From assembly GCA_015491205.1 (NCBI GenBank), contig WFWI01000018.1, forward strand, positions 1 through 7,661: DNA of 7,661 bases. The letters are read 5' to 3'. Position 1 is the first letter of the stretch. Each line of letters starts with the position of its first letter. A model generated the notes under the pieces. The model worked only from the letters and a program-made list of their open reading frames with translations. It ran no database searches and was not told where the DNA came from. Shown here in pieces: positions 4,264 through 7,661 of the stretch. A program made the translations under genes and the position numbers. Source of the DNA: Candidatus Microgenomates bacterium. Its GTDB lineage: Bacteria > Patescibacteriota > Microgenomatia > UBA1406 > GWC2-37-13.

Positions 4264-6513
4264 TTATGCTCTAAACCTTTTCAATCTTAAAGCGTTTATA
4301 ACAACTATAACCGATGACAAGCTCATCAAAATCGCTGCCCACTCGGGCCTAAGCCTCACACCCCAAGGCATAAAAGCTCCAGCTGCTGCTGGTATAGCTA
4401 TAATATTATAACCCAAAGCCCAGAAAAGATTCTCTATCATTTTTTGATAGACAGCACGAGAAAGTTTTATTAAAGCAACAATATCCTTTGGGTTGCTCCG
4501 GGTCAAAACTATATCTCCTGCAGATACAGCTACATCTGTGCCTGAGCCTATTGCCACTCCTACATCAGCCTGTGTCAAGGCTGGCGCATCGTTTATCCCA
4601 TCTCCCACCATCATAACTTTACCCTGAACCGATCTCTGATCTGGTTCAGGGCTTTTTTGGCTCTTCTTACCAAAATACTCCTTCCCCTCCTGCAAAGACT
4701 TTACAGCCTTATACTTATCCTCTGGTGAAACCTCAGCAAAAAAGGTATCTATTCCAAGCTCTTTTGCTACCTCTTTTGCTACTGCCCAATTATCGCCTGT
4801 GAGCATAGCGACCTTCACCCCAAGCTCGTGCAGCCCCTCAACCGCTTTATAAGAATCCTCCTTTATCTTATCTCCCAAAAGAATAATTGCCAAAACTTCC
4901 CTCTCGTCAAACAATACCACTGTAGTTTTACCCTCTTTTACATACTCCTCAAGCTCCTCCTTTACCTTTTTATCAAGCTTTAAAGCGCTTTTTGCAAAGT
5001 TAACGCTTCCCAAAAAGTACCGCTTACCCTCAATCACACCCTCAACTCCTTTTCCTGCAATACTGCGAAACTTTTCTACTTTGAAAAATTTTACTCCTTC
5101 CTCTTTTGCCTTTTCAATTATAGCTACCGCGATAGGATGAGTAGAACCTTTTTCCAAGCTTGCTGCCACACCCAATAACCGTTTGGGATTTGGCCCCGCA
5201 CCAGAGCCTTCGCTTCGCTCAGACACGGTACGGGGTAAAAATTTTACTACTTCAAACTTTCCCTCAGTCAATGTCCCAGTCTTATCAAAAAGAACCCAAT
5301 CAATATCCTTTACGACCTCAATCTTGCTCATATCTTTTATAAAAAACCCGTGTTTTACAGCAAGACTGGTTGCTATGGTGGAGACGGTTGGAATAGCAAG
5401 GCCAAGCGCATGAGGGCATGCTATCACAAGCACAGTTATTGCCAAAGTAAGGCTAAAAACAAATGGCTTGCCGATTATAAAACTCCACACAACAACAGTT
5501 GCTAAAGCTGTTCCCAAAGCTACAAATGTCAATATAGAAGAAGCCTTGTCAGCTATTCTTTGGGCTTTTGGCTTGGTTTGCGCAGCTTGAGCTACCAAGT
5601 TTTTAATCTGCCCAACAGTTGAGGCCTCACCCACGCGGGTAAGCTTGACAACAAGTTGTCCGTCTGTACAGATTGACCCTGCGACAACCTCATCTCCTTT
5701 ATTTTTCTCAACCGGCTTTGATTCACCAGTAATAAGGGACTCATCTACAAAAGCTGACCCTTCAACAATAACTCCATCTGCTGGCACCCTCTCCCCAGCC
5801 TTTACCAACACATAATCCCCCACCTGCAAGGCTTCCACTTCCACATCCTCATATTCCAAGTTTTCCGCTTTTCGCTTTTCGCTTTTCGCTATTATCTTAT
5901 GTGCTTTTTTAGGAAGCAACTTTGCTACCTCAGAAAGCGCATCTCCTGCTGCTTGGCTTGACTTTGCTTCCAAATAATGACCAAACAAAAGCACCCAAAC
6001 AAGGGTTGATATCTCAAGGTAAAACTCAACGCCCTTTAAGGCTGGCAAAAAAGTTGAGGCAGCTGAAAAAAGATATCCTGCGCCTACTGCTAAAGAAACA
6101 AGCGTCATCATCCCATAGCTTTTTGCTTTTATCTCGTGCTTGGCGTGCTCAAAAAAGACAAGAGCATAGTAAAAAATCCAGCTGGCAAAGAAGAATTGAA
6201 CGTATTTTCTCCAAGCAAAATCAGGCAAGCCTAAAATTTTCAAACCTTTTTCAGTGAAGATAAAAAGTGGAATTAAAAGAAAAGTTACTATCCAAAATCT
6301 TTTCAGAAAATCGCGCGCTGCGCTCTCCCCTGCCATATGATGACCATGGGAATGACCTTCATGACCGTGGCCCTCATGATGTCCATGCCCTTCGTGCCCA
6401 TGTCCTCCATGTTCATGACCGTGCTCATGGTGAGAATGATTTCCCTTACACTCCTTACACTCATGCCCTTTATGAACCTCCTCCTTTTTGTGCTCCTCTC
6501 CACAACAGTTCAT
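4264..6513 (-). CDS. copB: CPH-type P1B copper-transporting ATPase
   Basis: This 749-aa ATPase pumps copper out of the cytoplasm using ATP. The N-terminus has Cys-Cys and a His-rich tail (about 14-59, with HGHEHGGHGHEGH-type repeats) instead of a CxxC metal-binding domain. Motifs in order: TGES actuator (262-265), CPH in the transport helix (366-368), DKTGT with phosphorylated D410, HP nucleotide-binding pair (459-460), MLTGD (570-574), GDGIND (637-642), GYN in the seventh helix (near 701-703) and MSLSS in the last. CPH marks the CopB group. The start is the ATG at 6513: AGGA lies 9 nt before it, whereas the in-frame TTG three codons earlier would abut that AGGA. Three stretches look like extra in-frame sequence: about residues 210-217, 427-440 and 611-631, each made of repeat or palindromic DNA. 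All core motifs survive, so the pump is probably active. It lies 155 bp after the Met-rich gene and is probably in the csoR transcript. Confidence 0.95.
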   Translation of the reverse strand: MNCCGEEHKKEEVHKGHECKECKGNHSHHEHGHEHGGHGHEGHGHHEGHGHEGHSHGHHMAGESAARDFLKRFWIVTFLLIPLFIFTEKGLKILGLPDFAWRKYVQFFFASWIFYYALVFFEHAKHEIKAKSYGMMTLVSLAVGAGYLFSAASTFLPALKGVEFYLEISTLVWVLLFGHYLEAKSSQAAGDALSEVAKLLPKKAHKIIAKSEKRKAENLEYEDVEVEALQVGDYVLVKAGERVPADGVIVEGSAFVDESLITGESKPVEKNKGDEVVAGSICTDGQLVVKLTRVGEASTVGQIKNLVAQAAQTKPKAQRIADKASSILTFVALGTALATVVVWSFIIGKPFVFSLTLAITVLVIACPHALGLAIPTVSTIATSLAVKHGFFIKDMSKIEVVKDIDWVLFDKTGTLTEGKFEVVKFLPRTVSERSEGSGAGPNPKRLLGVAASLEKGSTHPIAVAIIEKAKEEGVKFFKVEKFRSIAGKGVEGVIEGKRYFLGSVNFAKSALKLDKKVKEELEEYVKEGKTTVVLFDEREVLAIILLGDKIKEDSYKAVEGLHELGVKVAMLTGDNWAVAKEVAKELGIDTFFAEVSPEDKYKAVKSLQEGKEYFGKKSQKSPEPDQRSVQGKVMMVGDGINDAPALTQADVGVAIGSGTDVAVSAGDIVLTRSNPKDIVALIKLSRAVYQKMIENLFWALGYNIIAIPAAAGAFMPWGVRLRPEWAAILMSLSSVIVVINALRLKRFRA
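4622..4651. repeat. 30-bp palindrome inside copB, terminator-like
   Basis: Arms CCCTGAACC (4622-4630) and GGTTCAGGG (4643-4651) are perfect, with an inner GATC/GATC pairing around TCT and one bulged T. On the + strand CTTTTTT follows directly, so it looks like an intrinsic terminator on that strand. On the - strand it encodes PEPDQRSVQG within copB. The length is exactly ten codons. It lies in a loop just before the GDGIND motif. Confidence 0.8.
5194..5235. repeat. 42-bp imperfect palindrome inside copB
   Basis: CCCCG-c-ACC (5194-5202) pairs with GGT-a-CGGGG (5227-5235). Inside it, GAGC (5204-5207) pairs with GCTC (5217-5220) around a TTCGCTTC loop. The length is fourteen codons, so the copB frame is kept. 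It encodes the Ser/Gly/Glu-rich segment TVSERSEGSGAG (about residues 428-439) between DKTGT and the HP motif. Confidence 0.65.
5866..5890. repeat. 7-bp tandem repeat inside copB (CGCTTTT, 3.6 units)
   Basis: Units at 5866-5872, 5873-5879 and 5880-5886 are identical CGCTTTT, with a partial CGCT at 5887-5890. Three units equal 21 bp or seven codons, so the frame is kept. The encoded peptide is KSEKRKAE (about residues 210-217), placed just before the actuator domain where related pumps have a short loop. Confidence 0.8.
6330..6470 (-). repeat. copB: His-rich degenerate coding repeat at the copB N-terminus
   Basis: Short units coding for HGHEGH, HGHHEGH and HSHGHH repeat across about 45 residues. 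On the + strand this shows as recurring ATG/CATG-containing words such as TCATG, CCATG and CGTG. Such a tail binds Cu or other transition metals in CopB-type pumps. It also makes the opposite strand look open, which explains spurious frames there. Confidence 0.7.
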
Positions 6514-6668
6514 AATTAACAATCCTTTAAACTTTTAAACCTTCTCACCTTTTTACCTTTAAACAATTAAATTTCGCGAATTCAGCTTGGTCATTGCTTA
6601 TTGGTCATTGGTTATTTTTTAGTCATTAGGTCAATTAGAAATTAGTCATTAGAATAACCTTTTCGCTT
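6514..6668 (-). other. 155-bp gap between the Met-rich gene and copB
   Basis: Holds the GTCATT repeat (6587-6657) and, nearer copB, a purine-rich stretch on the - strand in which AAGG recurs several times. The last AAAGGA sits 9 nt before the copB ATG and is the only good Shine-Dalgarno I see in the window. No clear -35/-10 pair was found, so copB is probably read from the csoR promoter. Confidence 0.5.
6587..6657. repeat. Degenerate GGTCATT/TAGTCATTAG repeat
   Basis: TTGGTCATT occurs at 6587-6595 and 6601-6609, and TAGTCATTAG at 6620-6629 and 6643-6652, with shorter GTCA words between. The units are non-uniformly spaced, so this is a decayed simple repeat and not an array of operators or CRISPR. 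It ends just before the simple repeat at the 3' end of the Met-rich gene. Confidence 0.7.
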
Positions 6669-6694
6669 TTAGCTTTTACTTTTTAGCTTTTTAT
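6660..6694 (-). repeat. Simple repeat of AAAAGC type covering the 3' end of the Met-rich gene
   Basis: On the + strand the words TTTTCGC, TTTTAGC, TTTTAC and TTTTTAGC follow each other. The - strand codes the last residues KKLKSKS and the TAA stop from this repeat. The tail after the membrane helix and the place where translation stops therefore come from repeat DNA. Confidence 0.6.
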
Positions 6695-7268
6695 AAAAAT
6701 ATATGCTTCCCAAAACTAAGAAAACAATTAAAGCTAACCAAGTCAAAAGCCCTAAAAATCCAAAAACTCCCATTCCAGGCCCCATTCCAAAACCCATCAT
6801 AGGCATCCACCCCCTTTCAGAATTAAACTTCTCTCTTCCATAACCATTCTGTTCATCAAAACCCATCATTCCACTGCTCATCATTCCGGGTTCCATCATC
6901 CCCATAAAACCAGGAACGCCTTCACAGCCTAAAAACCTTTTTCCCATTGTAATATGAGCCTGTCTCAAAGATTCAGAACCCTCTCCTCCCATCATATCAT
7001 CCATTGCGGTATGTTCTTTCTCATTAGGATGCATATAGCTCATCACAGCTTCCCCCAACTTTTCAAACTCATCATTTGAAATCTTTGAACAATCCAAATC
7101 CTTCACGCCAGAAACATTTTGCTTTTGAAGAATCTCCTGAACAACATCATCCACCTTAACGTTTCCTTGCTCACCTGAATGGGAAAATACCGTCAAGGGT
7201 GCCACAAGAGCAAACAGGCCGATTAGTAAAAATACAACTGTTTTTTTAACCAAATGTTTTTTTCTCAT
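6669..7268 (-). CDS. Met-rich exported membrane-anchored protein of the copper cluster
   Basis: A 199-aa protein that I cannot name. It has an N-terminal signal (basic start, hydrophobic residues about 10-27, likely cleavage near FSHSG). A helical section follows (about 58-115), bounded by Cys60 and Cys115 and containing HPNEKEH, MMGGEGSESL and HITMGKRFLGC. Next comes a Met/Gly-rich stretch (122-166: MGMMEPGMM, GMMGF, MPMMGFGMG), then a C-terminal membrane helix (about 170-191) and a short basic tail. Eighteen Met besides the first, plus several His, suit Cu(I) binding outside the cytoplasm. With csoR (ATGA overlap, coupled translation) upstream and copB downstream, a role as a copper-binding or donor protein at the outer face of the membrane is the best inference. 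I recall similar sequences beside copper genes in uncultured bacteria but know of no experimental study. Confidence 0.85.
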   Translation of the reverse strand: MRKKHLVKKTVVFLLIGLFALVAPLTVFSHSGEQGNVKVDDVVQEILQKQNVSGVKDLDCSKISNDEFEKLGEAVMSYMHPNEKEHTAMDDMMGGEGSESLRQAHITMGKRFLGCEGVPGFMGMMEPGMMSSGMMGFDEQNGYGREKFNSERGWMPMMGFGMGPGMGVFGFLGLLTWLALIVFLVLGSIYFYKKLKSKS

Positions 7269-7534
7269 TTATTGTACAAATCAATAACTTTTAAAATTTC
7301 ACCAATCAACTCCTCTTGCTTCTTTTTATCTCCAGTTTTCGCAGCTTCTACAAAGCAGGTTTTCAAGTGCCTTATCATAAGCCCTTTGTGAACTGAGCGC
7401 AAAAGACCAATGCTTGCTAAAACCTGCTGCATAATTTTGGGACAATACTCATCTTCCTCAAGCATCCTCTCAATCCTCTCTACCAAACTCCTTACCTTTC
7501 TTAAATTGATAGCCAATCTCTCTCTGTCTTCCAC
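7265..7534 (-). CDS. csoR: CsoR-family copper-sensing transcriptional repressor
   Basis: An 89-aa all-helical protein of the CsoR/RcnR family. Cys31, His56 and Cys60 have the spacing (25 and 4) of the Cu(I) ligands Cys36, His61 and Cys65 of the Mycobacterium tuberculosis CsoR. They lie in the expected EYCPKIMQQ and RHLKTC segments. Cu(I) binding releases such repressors from DNA. The family's usual GQ before the second half of helix 1 is replaced (LVERIERML), a small deviation. The start is a GTG at 7534 without a clear Shine-Dalgarno; it gives the normal family length, and the next Met (residue 24) would remove helix 1. The TGA stop overlaps the ATG of the Met-rich gene (ATGA). It is first in the copper cluster and probably represses its own promoters. 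Family confidence is high; copper specificity rests on the ligand set and neighbours. Confidence 0.92.
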   Translation of the reverse strand: MEDRERLAINLRKVRSLVERIERMLEEDEYCPKIMQQVLASIGLLRSVHKGLMIRHLKTCFVEAAKTGDKKKQEELIGEILKVIDLYNK

Positions 7535-7563
7535 AACTTTTTATTTTTAACAACTTTTAACTA

Positions 7564-7592
7564 ATTATACCCTCACCTATGGTACAGGTAAA
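7564..7592 (-). promoter_or_regulatory. csoR promoter P2 (TTTACC-17-TATAAT)
   Basis: A perfect -10 TATAAT (7569-7564) with a 4-of-6 -35 TTTACC (7592-7587) at 17 bp. It is directly downstream of P1, and both -10 boxes are preceded by GGG on the - strand. Its start point would be near 7557, about 22 nt before the GTG. Confidence 0.5.
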
Positions 7593-7649
7593 CTATACCC
7601 TATTTCGGTCTTCTTGTCAAGCGCTTGTATAAGTCGGGTACATAGGTAA
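7581..7649. promoter_or_regulatory. Candidate operator words around the csoR promoters
   Basis: GGTACAGGTAA (7581-7591) and GGTACATAGGTAA (7637-7649) are the same word with a 2-bp difference, lying downstream and upstream of the P1 core. TATACCC occurs twice (7566-7572 and 7594-7600), overlapping both -10 boxes. ACC/GGT half-site pairs of this sort suit a CsoR-like tetramer, but no perfect long palindrome is present and the words differ from the 4213-4258 site. Confidence 0.4.
7592..7620 (-). promoter_or_regulatory. csoR promoter P1 (TTGACA-17-TATAGT)
   Basis: On the - strand a perfect -35 TTGACA (7620-7615) is followed after 17 bp by TATAGT (7597-7592), one mismatch from consensus. The start point would lie near 7585, giving a leader of about 50 nt to the csoR GTG. 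This is the strongest promoter in the window, as expected for a tightly repressed operon. Confidence 0.8.
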
Positions 7650-7661
7650 CAGGTTCATTAA

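Noticed and set aside
5160..5413. Short + strand open frames opposite copB
   Set aside because: They mirror strongly supported copB coding sequence and show no protein-like features of their own.
5922..6519. Open frames overlapping the copB N-terminus on both strands
   Set aside because: They arise from the repetitive His codons and from the shadow of copB; their residue content is implausible.
6514..6522. copB start at the TTG three codons before the ATG
   Set aside because: The AGGA motif directly abuts the TTG, leaving no spacing; the ATG at 6513 has a 9-nt spacer.
6587..6657. CRISPR array
   Set aside because: The units are short, unequal and unevenly spaced, without constant repeats and spacers.

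Overview
The window is AT-rich, densely packed bacterial DNA. The genes overlap or are closely spaced, ribosome binding sites are weak or absent, and UGA is used as an ordinary stop (stops ending at 1017 and at 7265). UGA as a stop argues against the code in which UGA means glycine. This style, together with the AAA/DUF4143 ATPase, the DUF2079 membrane protein and the copper genes, suggests a small-genome bacterium such as a Patescibacteria/CPR member. That placement is inference only; no marker gene is present.

Left part, + strand (1-3444): the 3' portion of an AAA ATPase with a C-terminal DUF4143 domain (cut by the window edge) overlaps by 8 bp a DUF2079-type multi-pass membrane protein. 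After a 221-bp gap comes an orphan protein of 259 aa with a Rossmann-type, methyltransferase-like glycine motif. It has its own extended -10 promoter so close to the ATG that the transcript would be nearly leaderless. This gene lies between two 55-bp repeats that align without gaps, sit in the same orientation and are centred on a TTTAACC/GGTTAAA palindrome. A third, degraded half-copy supplies its stop codon.

Right part, - strand (7534 down to 3701): a copper-homeostasis cluster read in the order csoR, Met-rich membrane-anchored protein, copB, DUF411 protein. csoR encodes a Cu(I)-sensing repressor with the Cys-His-Cys ligand set. It is preceded by two consensus-like promoters with repeated GGTACA/GGTAA words that may be operators. 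csoR and the Met-rich gene overlap by ATGA. copB encodes a CPH-type P1B ATPase with a His-rich N-terminus. Between copB and the DUF411 (CopG-like) gene lies a perfect 20-bp inverted repeat whose arms look like CsoR-type C-tract/G-tract operators. The expected division of labour is sensing (CsoR), extracytoplasmic binding or redox handling (Met-rich protein, DUF411 protein) and export (CopB).

The most unusual feature is that repeats appear in both intergenic DNA and coding DNA. copB seems to carry three extra in-frame segments at loops of its cytoplasmic domains: a 7-bp tandem repeat, a 42-bp imperfect palindrome and a 30-bp terminator-like palindrome. All three leave the P-type ATPase motifs intact. 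Related simple repeats and palindromes fill the intergenic regions. No gap without a gene exceeds 300 bp.
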